A stretch of DNA of 64,000 nt from Elysia chlorotica (GCA_003991915.1 RQTK01000967.1:1-64000); one strand, 5' to 3'. Numbered from the stretch's first letter, positions 13,596-24,650 are shown. Numbers and translations: made by a program. Notes: generated from the letters alone by a model not told the origin.

Positions 13596-16500
13596 GTGTG
13601 TGTGTGTGTGTGTGTGTGCACGTGCATGCATGCATGTGTGTGTGTGTGCACGTGCATGCATGCATGTGTGTGTGCCTAGCTCTACAAAATATGAAATTGT
13701 TTATCTGATCATACGAGAGTAAGAACTATGAGGGGATTGGCCCCTGACAACTCAATCAGTCTAACTGATCGTCCCAAAAATGGATTATTGGAAACAAACT
13801 CTCTGCCTAGCACCAGTAAACAAAGCCAGGGAATTCCCAGATGGACAGATCGGTGGCGGCGGTGGAAGCATAATTGCTGGTATAGTATTTCACTGTTTAC
13901 CGCATTTTTTTACCAAAAAGTGAAAAATTAATCTACAAGTTGATTAAAGATTCAGCCAACCCAGTGTTACGAATCATAGAGGGTACTATGAGATGTTAAA
14001 AATGTGAATGGACCCAGTAAACGGGTGTTATTGCCCAAAATGGCAGCAAATACGGACCGATCGATGGGACACCCAATTTTTAGCTGCATACCGTCAAATA
14101 CATTTTTTTTTAAAATCAAATACAGATTACGTGACGTACTTGCGAGGTCAAATACATATTCAATACCTATTATACATACTGGTTGGTAGCTATGTTACTT
14201 TACCACTTGCGCCAGTTTGCCCCTCACCCCAAGGCTAAGTTTAGCCACTTTTTTACAATGACAAAAATGAGACAAATAAGACTATTATCTAAGTCTCTAA
14301 GCCCAGCATGGCTCCCGATACCAAAAAGGAAAAGATTGATAATTATGTTCAGTGAAATTTGTCTAGTCATTTGTCAAGTTATTTTTGACAAATGATTTGT
14401 GGCACTTCAAAGCTGCCTAATAGAACATCTGTTTCATGACAATTTTTTCTTACTTAATACAAATTCATTTGTTTCTTATATTAAAGTTCTCCACATGACA
14501 ACTTCATCAAAATAGTGTATAAAAAAAAAACCTGTGATGAGACCCCGCAAGAGTAGGATGGGCTGTCGACAATCTTCCAGGGAGAAATCAAGCTGCCCAT
14601 GGACTTCCCATCCTCGTCAGGCACCATACCAAATTCATTTGGCAGTTTGACAGGCGTGAAGCCTCCAGCCTGGCGAAGGTTCTTCCCCGAGCTCCAGCTG
14701 TCGAGTTTATCTGGGCTTTGGCCAAAGTTGAGCTGATTGGACAGGTGGACAAGAACATTTCACAACAGTGGAAACCACATGGAATAGGAGCAGGCATCCT
14801 CTCATATCAGAACCATTTGCAATATCCGTTTTTTTTTTTTTTACATTTTATGCTGATCTCCATTAAAAAGCATGGCTTTAGAAAGGGATTAAAAAATTCT
14901 GTTCTTTACCATGGCTTTCTTGTTTTCTTTTTTTAATTGCAGGAGGGTAAAAAAAAGCTGAAACATATTCTATGTCAAATCCATTTATCCTTTGTTCAAG
15001 AGTTGTTATGTGGGCATTCTAAAGGATGGCGTGTTGATAAAGCACCTATCTAAAAACCATAACACCCAAGAAAAAAAAAGAGATAAAAACACAATACTGA
15101 ATTCAAATTAACATCCTGCTGTACCTTTTTCCTAGCAGTGCCCAGTCTAGGGGGTCGCTTGATGACCAAGTCATTGTCTGTACGCATGAAGAGGGGTGTT
15201 GAATCGTCAGGTTTAGGAGTAGCTAATGAGCTCAACAGAGGATCCCTATTATTTCCTACCAATGAAGACAACAAAATCATCTTTAATACAAATGGAACAC
15301 AAAACACAAGATAATGAGTCGGTAATATGAAAAATTGATATCAAAGATTTCATATTTGCTGTTGAAAAAACTTTTCAGCAAAACGAGAAGAATTCTATGC
15401 ATTGTAAGAAAAACCAACTAAGTTTTCATGTCAAATGCAGAGAAGACATGACGATACAAAAAAGAACAAAAATAAACAATCTAAAGCTAAAATGAAAATA
15501 TTAAACCCGATAGAAAGTTGAAAATACTTACTAGGGGTATACATATCCGGATCCACACACTCCTCCTTGATATCCAAAGCTTGGGGCAAGCTTTCTCCAG
15601 ACCGACTGGGAGTCAAGCTTACAGAAGTGCCACTACTGACATTGACTGTGTAGGAATTCTTTTGAGCTGACTCTTCATGAGAACCGTCTGACCCTCCACA
15701 AGCTGACAAGGATGACTGCAATTCATTTTTTATGCAGCTACTTGGTTCTCTTAGATCTGATAAGTCAAGCATCAAAAGAGAAAAGCAATGGGGTTTTAAA
15801 TATTTTTATTCAATCAATGCACATGGTCTAGTAAAGATGATTAATTTAGAACCAAAAATTGACCTTACCCTTACAGGTACAAATAAATCTCTCAATTTGC
15901 CAAAACTAAAAATACCACAAACTAATATCCAAATTTTAAATCATCTATTTGTTTTAGTTTTGTTGCATTTAGACTTACAGCTCTTTACAGAAGTCTGGTT
16001 TTAAAAGAGCTAAAATGTCTTTTAAACTTCCTATAAAAGCATTTAAACAAACAACTTAAATCTTGTATAAAACTTTTTTTTAAAAATACACAGGTAAAGG
16101 GCCTCTTACCTGACAGTGTAAATTGCTGCAAACCATTATAATTGTCTTCTTTTTCTGAGTCAGCTGGAAGCTTTACAGGCAATTTCATGGAAGGCACTTG
16201 TTGTTCCTGGTACATAAAAAAATAACGAAATGAAAATCCTAAAAGAGTGAGTTTGTTTCTACGGCACGTCAGCACGGTAACTGTTATATTGTGCCCATGA
16301 TGGTCTAAGACAGTTACTTATAGTAGCAGCGGTGACTTCTTTATCTCTCTGAGTGATAAAGGCATAAAAAGTGTGCATAAAAAGGTTGGTTAAAAGTGAA
16401 GGGTATATACAGTGGTTAAAAAGATCCATGTCTAGGATTATCACAGTTAAATTTTATTATACACACAATGTCTTTCAGATACCTCAGAAGGCGCTGAGGA

Positions 16501-19500
16501 CTAACATAAGTAAATATCCTAAATGTGTCAAGTTACGATCCAGTCTCACATATGGAATACTTTAGAGGATTTGTGAGAACAGGTAAATATTTTTTTACTA
16601 GAAATGTTACGCTTACTTTAAAACAATAAAATATAATTGATCAATTTTTTCCCCAATCTAGTTCAAATCTTGTCCTTATTTTAACCTTTTCACATTGCAT
16701 GAATCAAGGCCTATTCCTTCTGTGATATTTATTTTTTCGCAATGGAAGGCGTGCAGATCATACGATCTAGCTCAGTTGGTAGTGTACGCAACTTTAACAC
16801 TTCTAATCATTAAGCTCCAAGTTTGAATCCTGATCAAGACCATCCTTTACTCTATTGGTCGTATTGGTGTCAATATAATGTGACAAGCTGGGGCAGAAGT
16901 CCTGGTATCCCTGCACTGCCTCTGTGCTGCAGAAAATAAAATCATGTCACATGTCTATAACACGTTTGTCTTGCGACCCAACCGCAAGACAGCCTAGTTG
17001 CTGGCATTGGACATTGACAAACCAACCAACCTGCTCCTCCTCTGCCACAAACGTTTTCTGTAAAGGAAAACCCGAGCTGGTACCTGCCACGGTGGATGAC
17101 GCAGCCTTCACGAGGTGAATCATGGACGTCCTGTTGTCGGAAACAATGTACAGGTCTCCGTTCACATGCTCTATGTGTATCTTGAGCCTTTGGATGTTTT
17201 CCTGTGAGGGAGTGTCTGCAATAGGGACACACAGCTTGCCTTGGGGATTCTCTTTGGAAAGACCTTGATGACTGCTATAACTCTGACTCTGAGAAGCAGT
17301 AGGGCTTGCTGGTCTGATGGAGAGTCTATGAGAAGAAAATGTTTTGCTGCGTCCATCTGCTGACACTGTTATATTATTGTTATTTCTCCCACAACTGTTG
17401 CTGGGTCCAGGAAAGCTCTTTGTAGCAACTGAAGAAATAGGTTCCATCATAGGTTTGTGAAGGGAGGAAAAGCTTGACATGATAGGTTTGTTATAAATAT
17501 GAGATATTGTCGCACTCCTCTCCAATTGTGGAACTTGTGTTGATACTGAATCAGATGCAGAAGATGGGACCTGAGTCAACAGTTTTTTCCCCCTTAATGA
17601 AGCTGTCGTAGTCTCAAAATACAGACTTTTCTGGAAGACAACCACAATATAAATGTCTATTTTAAACAATCAATAAATCATTATTACATCAACTTTTAGG
17701 TACCTATGCTGATCAACTCATTTCTGAAGGGGAAAAAATGTTTTCATAACATACTGCACATTACAAATCTATAGCGATGTGGACTATCTGGTCATATTCT
17801 ATTGTTCACAAGCAATTTTGAACATTATAATCATTGGCATGCATGGATTTGGGCTCTTCAACATATGATAATTTTAAGCATCTCTGATTTAGTTGCAGCC
17901 AATTGTTGAATATTGTTACAGATTTGTCAAACTCGTTAAAATCCTCCCCTTCATTTCTTGGTGATTATTTCGTTGCTTTTTTTTATTATTATTTCAGGTC
18001 TAGTTATATTTCTTATGTTATCTGCCCATAGTAAGAAATAAGAAAAAGACAGAATTGACGATAAATGTTCTTTCCAAATGTTGTGATACAAAGAGTTTTT
18101 CCCTTATGAGTTTTCTAGTTTGGCTTGACCAGCTGTGGTTTTTAAGCTTAGCTCGAGCATCCCACGGTTAGGGGGGACAGTCATGTAGCATAAATTTTGA
18201 GAGAGTTGTATAATTGCCATAACTCCTAAAGATTGACTGTATCATAGGCTCTCTTCTAAATGGAAAGAATTGCAGCAGGTGCCAAATAGTTTGTTTTTTT
18301 ATGATGGCCATAGTCTGGCGTTTTCTGTTGAAGAGTATTGTATTGATTGATTCAACTATTGTAAGTCCTTAAAAGAACTCATAAAATCTGATGTGTACTT
18401 AACTTTAAAAATATTTTCTTGGTTTCTAAATAAAAGAAACAATGGAAAAATAATACTAAAAGGGGAACAAGTTGATGAAACAGTAGAACGCTTGGTTTCT
18501 AATCAAAAGATTGCTCGTTTGGTTCCAATCAGGCCACATTGTTTCCTACTGTTTGGATCAGTGTTGGTATTTATGGTGATTGACAAATTCCTGGGTATCC
18601 CACTCTGGCGTCTAGTCATTGCATAGGATTCTCCTTGAGAGTCTAGGAGATGTTAACTCAATGAAGTCGAAGTAATTTTGCTAGCAATGCTCATAAAATT
18701 ATACTATTTTTAGAGTTTTTCTAGTTTCTAATCTTTTGAACCAATAAACAAACACAATTTTTTGCAGATTTTAAATCTTTAACTTTTTTTTCTTTCAAAT
18801 AAAATGTCTACACTCACCGCTGACATGTACGTGATGTGACTGTTGAGTCAAACTAGGAGAGAGAGCTTAGCTTTCTCCAACTAAACTACTTTTTTTTTAC
18901 AGATTCTAAATAGAAATATTCTTTTAGCTTACCTTGGCACTTGTTGCAAGGCTTTGCTGGTTGCTGGCTACTGTGCTAGGCCCAGATAAAACCAGATTGA
19001 TTCTATGAATTGGTGGCACTCCTTTCACATCAGTGTCTGACTTTTCTTTTGTTAAATTTGGAAGAGTGAGCGTGCAGATTTTAGATGACAAAGATGAGGC
19101 TGCCCCGAAACTTTCCTCCATTACAGCAAGGCGAGATGGGTCTGCTTCCATGGCAAAAACTTCTTCCTTGATGTCTTGAAGAAGGTTGTAGCATCGGCGA
19201 CCATGGGCAGCCCTGAGGGAAGATAAAGATATTCAACTGGTGAGGTAAATGAAAGAGCAGTTAGAAAGGTAAATATATTCAACTCATGAAGTACATATAC
19301 GAGAGCAGTTAGAAAGCGCAAAATATTTCATTCATCAGGTATATGAAAGAGAGCAGTGAGAAAGCGTAAGATATTAAACTCATGATGAATATGAAAGAGA
19401 GCAGTTGGAAAGGTGAAGATATTCAACTCATGAGGTAGGAGAAAGATAGGAGCTTGCCAAGATTAGTAAAAGTAAAACTAACATAACAAAAATAACTCTT

Positions 19501-21672
19501 GGGAGTAAAAAAATGCCCTCTGCCTCTAAGGTGTAGTAGAGAAAGTAATTTGTTGATTTTTTTTTCATGTTACATGTACTAAAAAATGTTAAAATCTCAA
19601 GAAAGTATAGAATAGAAACTGATGTAAAATTGACACAATAAATTTTATCTGGAATTTTAAAAAAGTCCAATAAGATATATTTTTACGTTTATCATCCATC
19701 TGTTTTGATTCTTATTCACTTAAAACGCAATAGATACAAACAGGAGTAAGGTTCAGATTTTTAGAATCTCCAATTTTGAAAACATTCATCCCTATAGATG
19801 AGTCCAAGTGTGAGATGCTAAAATATTCCCTTTTATCAATTTTTGAAAGGATTGATAGTTAACTGCATACCAAAAATATCTTGTATAGCTGTTTACATAT
19901 CTCCTACCATTGATAAATTCCTAGTTTTCTGTTGATCTGCTTGTTACAAACATTGACTTGGATTGATAAACACACAAATCACAAACTACCGTTCACATGC
20001 TCTATGTGTATCTTGAGCCTTTGGATGTTTTCCTGTGAGGGAGTGTCTGCAATAGGGACACACAGCTTGCCTTGGGGATTTTCTTTGGAAAGACCTTGAT
20101 GACTGCTATAACTCTGACTCTGAGAAGCAGTAGGGCTCGCTGGTCTGATGGAGAGTCTATGAGAAGAAAATGTTTTGCTGCGTCCATCTGCTGATACTGT
20201 TATATTATTGTTATTTCTCCCACAACTGTTGCTGGGTCCAGGAAAGCTCTTTGTAGCAACTGAAGAAATAGGTTCCATCATAGGTTTGTGAAGGGAGGAA
20301 AAGCTTGACATGATAGGTTTGTTATAAATATGAGATATTGTCGCACTCCTCTCCAATTGTGGAACTTGTGTTGATACTGAATCAGATGCAGAGGATGGGG
20401 CCTGAGTCAACGGTTTTTTCCCCCTTAATGAAGCTGTCGTAGTCTCAAAATACAGACTTTTCTGGAAAACGACCACAATATAAATGTCTATTTTAAACAA
20501 TCAATAAATCATTATTACATCAACTTTTAGGTACCTATGCTGATCACCTCATTTCTGAAGGGGAAAAAATGTTTTCATAACATACTGCACATTACAAATC
20601 TATAGCGATGTGGACTATCTGGTCATATTTATTGTTCACAAATGCACGTGTACAGTCAACCCCTGGGTCCAACTGACTTGTCAAACAAAAATAAGAGCAT
20701 TTTTGTGAAAATACAGATTTTCTCCAAAATCGTTCACTGATGCAATAATAATTATTAACCAATTATTTACTAAATCACCCCTTATGGTATTATACCAGAT
20801 TGGATAAAAATAAAAGGAAAAACACCTTTTTATAATCATTTAACTATCACAAATAAGAATTTGGGGCCTGTCGATAGGTTATTAGTTCCATTTTCTTTTT
20901 GGCACATGTGAATGGTTTGAAAGATGAGATTTTGTTCAGTTGCATTTAAATTGTTACGGTATTAAATAGATCAAGGAGCATGATGTAGTGTGATGTTAAA
21001 TTTTTTGAAAGGAAGCGAAGCATCAGGGAGAGGAAGAAAAAGAGTAAGCCGACAGCCTTCTAGATTCTGGACCTAAACCAAACCATTCACACAACTCTAC
21101 ATAGCTTAACTAACCTTTTTTTTTTTTTCAGATTGCAATTTTTGTATTTCATCCACTTGCTGTACATCTGTCAAAAGCTTATTCATTAATGCAAAATATT
21201 ATATTCTCAAATACGTTTTTATCACTTTTACTCCAGATGCTCTTAATGTTTTATTTTGAACAAAGTATTTTATATATATAAAAAAATAGTTATGCCTTTT
21301 CACTGGGAATTTTCAGTACAAAAACGTCTGACGACTGGCAAATAATAGATTATCTAATATTCTTCAGAGTTTGTCAATTACTAGAGTGTAAAAAAAACAA
21401 AGATGAGTGTAAAGCATATAATTAAATAAGGACTTAAGAGTAACCTGAAAACTTCTCACATTTGAAACACTCTTTGCTGTTTTTCAGAGAAGTCCTGCCG
21501 CAGCTTTTCCAAGGTACAATGAGACCAATGAGATTCTTCTTCCCAAAGCACAGTCTTTCCTTGAGTTTTGCCTGAGAAAATATAATAATTATACGATTCA
21601 CATAAAAGTCATACAAGATCCAATTAGATAGATAGTCTATGTATTACAATTAAGTCATGTAATAAAAATACA

Positions 21673-21704
<32 letters not shown>

Positions 21705-22050
21705 AGAAGAAGAAGAAGAAGAAGAAGAAGAAGAAGAAGAAGAAGAAGAAGAAGAAGAAGAAGAAGAAGAAGAAGAAGAAGAGGAAAAAGAAGTAGAAAA
21801 ATGGTAGTGAAGGCAAGTCTGATTTATATTTAATCCCCTTTGTAATCAAGAGAGAAAAATCAAGAGGTCATAACGATGGTCAGATTTGTTGTACCCCTTG
21901 CATAAATTAAGATTGACACATGCCCATAAGCTTTATACTTAGTCTGAAGGCAAACTAAATGTTCCATAGACCTTTTGAAAAAATTATCTTTACTCTTAAA
22001 ATATGAGAGTTCCAAACTGTACATTTTGATAGGATTACAACAATACAGAT

Positions 22051-22081
<31 letters not shown>

Positions 22082-23192
22082 ATAACAAAAGCAACAACAA
22101 TAATTCTTAAAATATGGTAGGAAAAGGAGGATCGGATGAAGATGGTACAGAGCACAAATGAGAAAGGAAAGTAAACTAGAAGCATAAAATATATAAATAA
22201 ATTGATTTCGTTACAGGAGACCCAGAAAAAAAAGGAAAAACTTTAAAATATTAGTGGTACATGTAATAACTAACCTTCCACTTCTAATAAGTGACTCACA
22301 GCTGATTCTAGCTCTTTGATATGCTTCTCTGACTCTTGCAAGATCAACGCCTGAAAAAAAAAAGGTCTATATAGATGCCTGAGTCTAAACGCACAATATA
22401 TAGGCCTATTAATTCTGTAAAAACGTTGCTATATACTATAATTATATATATATGTAATTTGTATCAACGACAAGAAACGCTATTTCACAATGTATAGGCC
22501 TATAAATTTTGACTGAGAAATTGTCAACTGGAATCAACCAAATAATTTTATGGGAACAAAACTGTCAAAAGCACTTACAGTTACATATACTGAGATAAGA
22601 TCTAGGAAAATTTGGACAATCACCATTATATGTAGAGCATGTAGCAAAAAGGTGTATAGCGATACTGTGCATCAGATGTAGATTTAGATCTATATGTAGT
22701 GTGTGTAGAGAGTCCATGGATATTTTTTTTTTCAATTTCTTGTATTGTAAATTTGTATTAGACTGAGTCTAGAATCTAGATCTAATCTATGTAGATTCTA
22801 GATGTTTTATTTTATAATATAGTCTAGATTTAGAATCTCGATTAGAATTTTATTTGTAAATGGCAGTAAAATTGTGTGAAGATGAGGGGTTGAAAAGATG
22901 CATTTTAATTAAATATAAATCTAGATGTAGGAGAAATAGTAAAAGAGAAAGAGATGAGAGACAGGGGTGGTGAGAGAAGATATGAGGGGTAGAGATTGGT
23001 GCGAGAAAAAATAGTCTATTAGATCTAGAGTCTAGTTACCTTAGAAATTTTTCTTTTTGCCATGTTCTTTACATTAGGAACAACATATTTCAGTGTGTCA
23101 TAACACGTAGCTACACTTGCCCTCCACTTTGCATCACTCTGTCTACGTTTGGCTTTCGCCTGCAGCGGACTATCACAGCGGTTCATACTCAT
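7457..23192 (-). CDS. STRA8/MEIOSIN-like bHLH and HMG-box transcription factor
   Basis: Thirteen exons, listed 5' to 3': 23192-23040, 22350-22275, 21571-21460, 19212-18933, 17630-17031, 16206-16110, 15756-15532, 15255-15125, 14732-14532, 12815-12709, 11265-11203, 10502-10143, 8294-7457. Every border is AG/GT and the phases chain without conflict to 3243 nt (1080 residues). The start is the first ATG after an in-frame TAG at 23220-23222. Residues about 14-75 form a bHLH (KRRQSDAKWRASV basic part, then KISKALILQESEKHIKELE). The run RRxSxAxxRA with a Leu/Val helix resembles STRA8 rather than MYC/MAX proteins. Residues 803-885 look like an HMG box split by an insertion. The middle is Ser/Thr-rich and probably disordered, with acidic patches. 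Vertebrate STRA8 and MEIOSIN switch on meiotic genes in germ cells. Much longer than STRA8. Exon structure is secure; family assignment is moderate. Confidence 0.8.
8295..10142. other. Intron 12 of the bHLH/HMG gene with SINE-like fragments
   Basis: AT-rich 1.85 kb intron. A SINE-like copy lies near 8960-9165. Two short related segments at about 9460-9520 and 9585-9655 share an ACTGG(G/A)TGTGAAAAT core and an ACAAATAAACGAT-like end. A TCTAGATTAGATCTA-type motif occurs near 9170. No exon evidence. Confidence 0.5.
8960..9165 (+). mobile_element. tRNA-derived SINE copy (degenerate)
   Basis: Has an A-box-like start (CCAACGGTAGAGTGTGCTG), a B-box-like GGTTTGAGCTCC, and the internal block TTGGGTCGGTGTCAAG shared with better copies elsewhere in the window. 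Lies in intron 12 of the minus-strand gene, antisense to it. Confidence 0.5.
10905..11000 (+). mobile_element. Truncated tRNA-derived SINE head
   Basis: GATCAGTTGGTTATTGCATT followed by a B-box-like GCAGTTCAAATCTCAGC resembles the tRNA-like head of the SINE family here; the body is missing or too diverged. Confidence 0.4.
12374..12406. repeat. Poly(C) followed by (CA)n
   Basis: About 19 C followed by about seven CA units, directly after a sequence ending AGCAACTAAGCCAGCT that looks like the reverse complement of a SINE head. The same C-run plus CA arrangement recurs at 46598-46633. Confidence 0.8.
12869..13135 (-). mobile_element. tRNA-derived SINE copy, minus orientation
   Basis: Reads as the reverse complement of the family: tail-like start, CAAACATCTGACAATTTTAC, a block equal to the reverse of GTCAGTATAATGTGACCGGG (here CACATTATACTGACACCAAC), then GTCAAAATCAGACGAAT. 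Lies in intron 9 of the bHLH/HMG gene, in sense orientation to it. Confidence 0.6.
13547..13674. repeat. Compound microsatellite (GA)n(GT)n with duplicated GCACGTGCATGC block
   Basis: Long GA run, then GT run, with GCACGTGCATGCATGCATG present twice (13618-13636 and 13648-13666). Alternating purine-pyrimidine sequence of this kind can adopt Z-DNA. Confidence 0.85.
16760..17030 (+). mobile_element. tRNA-derived SINE ending at an exon border
   Basis: A-box TAGCTCAGTTGGTAGTG, B-box GTTTGAATCC, internal block TTGGTGTCAATATAATGTGA, and a 3' tail ACAAACCAACCAAC. The tail ends exactly where exon 5 of the minus-strand gene ends (17031). On the coding strand the donor GTTGGTTGG is this tail in reverse. 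Closest relatives here are at 31765-32026 and 33328-33597, of the same length class (about 265-270 bp). Confidence 0.75.
17031..17630 (-). other. Exon 5 of the bHLH/HMG gene (original of a duplicated exon)
   Basis: A 600-nt, phase 0-0 exon encoding residues 208-407, Ser/Thr-rich with no recognised domain. It begins after TGTCTTCCAG with AAAAGTCTG and ends at GAGGAGCAG before GTTGGTTGG. Its neighbours fix the frame: exon 4 ends in phase 0 and exon 6 begins in phase 0. A second copy of its first ~480 nt sits at 19985-20467. Confidence 0.85.
17158..17811. repeat. Segmental duplication, copy B (original exon 5 and upstream intron)
   Basis: 654 bp nearly identical to 19989-20641. By eye I count about nine substitutions and one single-base indel. 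It covers the first ~470 nt of exon 5 and about 180 bp of intron 4. Both copies are in the same orientation, offset by 2831 bp. Confidence 0.9.
18475..18640 (+). mobile_element. Degenerate SINE-like copy
   Basis: Follows the family layout (AACGCTTGGTTTCTAATCA head, GGTTCCAATCAGGCC B-box-like, TTGGATCAGTGTTGG block, GGTATCCCACTCTG). Strongly diverged; in intron 4 of the minus-strand gene. Confidence 0.4.
19230..19437. repeat. Minisatellite, period about 47-49 bp
   Basis: ATTCAACTCATGAGG-type sequence recurs near 19230, 19277, 19326, 19373 and 19421, with GAGAGCAGTTAGAAAGG-like sequence between. It sits just upstream of the exon 4 acceptor of the minus-strand gene. Confidence 0.75.
19985..20467 (-). 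pseudogene. Duplicated, out-of-phase copy of exon 5
   Basis: Keeps the acceptor and an open frame matching residues from KSLYFETTTASLRGKK to HIEHVNG, with two replacements visible near the start (GKKP and TQAP versus GKKL and TQVP). The unit stops at AACG, followed by a new GT (GTAGTTTG). Exon 3 ends in phase 2 while this copy starts in phase 0, so joining exon 3 to it would give ATA AAG TCT GTA TTT TGA, a stop after five codons. It cannot be a normal coding exon here. Confidence 0.8.
19989..20641. repeat. Segmental duplication, copy A (displaced exon copy)
   Basis: Same orientation as copy B and about 98.5% identical. It lies in intron 3, between exons 3 and 4, so it is upstream of the exon that should precede it. 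Confidence 0.9.
21673..21783. repeat. (AAT)n then (GAA)n triplet tract, about 27 GAA units
   Basis: About ten AAT units followed by roughly 27 uninterrupted GAA units on the plus strand (TTC on the coding strand of the host gene), within intron 2 of the bHLH/HMG gene. Long GAA/TTC tracts can form triplex DNA. Confidence 0.95.
22275..23192 (-). other. bHLH-encoding exons 1-2 of the STRA8/MEIOSIN-like gene
   Basis: Exon 1 (23192-23040, residues 1-51) encodes the basic region, helix 1 and the loop and ends in phase 0 at AAG/GTAACT. Exon 2 (22350-22275) encodes helix 2 and a leucine-rich extension (ELESAVSHLLEVE). The basic stretch has the Arg pair but no His/Glu pair of the kind used by classical E-box readers, as in STRA8. 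Exon 3 (21571-21460) follows with a charged helical stretch (TLEKLRQDFSEKQQRVFQ); its donor is AAAT/GTGAGA. Confidence 0.75.
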
Positions 23193-23218
23193 TCTTATTC
23201 TCTTAGGTTGAGTCTTCT

Positions 23219-23287
23219 TCTAGATCTAGATCTAAATAATTGAGGTTCTAGATCACAGTCTTATAGATCTAGATCTAGATCTAGATC
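23219..23287. repeat. TAGATC palindromic repeat cluster
   Basis: Repeated AGATCT/TCTAGA units immediately upstream of the bHLH/HMG start codon. Similar clusters occur near 22764-22850, 25547-25600 and 25754-25772. Confidence 0.7.
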
Positions 23288-24590
23288 GGTTAGAAAAACA
23301 CTCGATGTATCCAAGAGATCAGGTTTCTAAAGCAGTGTACTTTTTTCTGAGCATCACGATTTTAAACGTTCGCGCACTGCAAACTCGTTCACTCGCTGAT
23401 TTTCTTTTAGCAAACGGCAGACTTGTTGGCTGCAGAGCAGCAGGTAAGAAAACAGAGGAAACTATAAGTGGGCCATGTTCAACAACTCGATTCCCCTGGT
23501 CACCACCTCCTTGCACGATACTAGTAAGTTGGAATGTCGCCAAGCAAATCCGTGGTTCAAGATCTGCACTTGCCGCACCATTTATTTACTGGTTGGGTCT
23601 ATGTCAGTTTGAGATAAATCGCGCATGGTATTTTTTATTCTTTTTTAATCACACAGGGTTCATACAGGCCATATTTAAAAAGGGACGTTTGCGTTCATGA
23701 TTACATGTTAAGAAAGTAGCAAATCAACAGAATGTGTATCGTTGTTTTCTTACTTGAACATTTTTGTTGTGTTTCTGTATCACATTATTATCAAATGCCG
23801 AAGATTGCGTGAGAAAAAGCACGGCTATTCGTTTACTTTCAGTTTCATAGTATCAAAGTATACCAATGCATGCTGATAATTATGTCATTGAAGATCTTAA
23901 TTTACGCTTCTTTAGATTTGTTTTTATATTTTGATTTAAATAACGTATTTATTAATAGTAAATAAATTTCTATCAACTTGATACACTAATTAGACAGGCA
24001 TTCCACCAACTTTTAAAAACTTTGGTGTACTTGTTTTTCCCCAGTTTGTGTTTTTTTTTTTTCCTCTTCTTCTTCTTCTGAAAACCACTTGCACATAAAC
24101 CCAGCAAGGGTTGAAATGTTATTGGCGCTACGTGTATTCGAAAACATTCATAACACTCCTCAACATCATCAAATATTACGTGAACGCTCTCAAAGCTCTT
24201 CAGTTTTTGTAAATCGGATGAATCCAGTGACGACTTTTTGGATGCTAATGCGTTTCTGTTTTAACACACACAAAAAAGAGATATATTGTGCATCCTTGAA
24301 ACCAGAAATTCATAAATGGTATGTATGGATACTCAGTGAATGGTACAACCACGCCTTTTTGTACATAATATCATGACACGGAAAAGGTATTAATATATGT
24401 ATCTACATGTGTGTTTCAGTTTTATTTAGTTTAACCGACCGAGTTCCGGTCGGGCCGCTTTGAAGTCTTATCAACGTATAGAATTTTATTGAGAACTAGG
24501 ATACGTTAAAGTAGGAGAGATATTTTCTTTTTCTAAGCAAAGAGTCAAATCCTTCTGGATACGAAGAAAAAGAACAACAAAAATAATAAT

Positions 24591-24645
<55 letters not shown>

Positions 24646-24650
24646 GCAAC
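24591..24650. repeat. (AAC)n microsatellite
   Basis: About 18-20 AAC units, ending in CAGCAAC, in the spacer upstream of ACTL6A. Confidence 0.9.

Larger units (their letters stand above)
12816..14531. other. Intron 9 of the bHLH/HMG gene
   Basis: Holds one SINE, a compound microsatellite and otherwise non-coding AT-rich sequence. Small ORFs on the plus strand show no recognisable protein content. Confidence 0.5.

Noticed and set aside
16762..16835. tRNA gene
   Set aside because: A and B boxes are present but no cloverleaf closes, and the sequence continues into the SINE body shared with other copies.
21655..21849. Open frame rich in Phe and Ile
   Set aside because: Translation of the AAT/GAA repeat on the opposite strand.
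23305..23700. 131-residue plus-strand open frame in the divergent spacer
   Set aside because: No family resemblance, composition like translated non-coding DNA, no splice sites supporting it; it overlaps the likely promoter and 5' UTR of the minus-strand gene.
24089..24376. 95-residue plus-strand open frame
   Set aside because: No recognisable motif; lies in AT-rich spacer between an AAC tract and the ACTL6A promoter.
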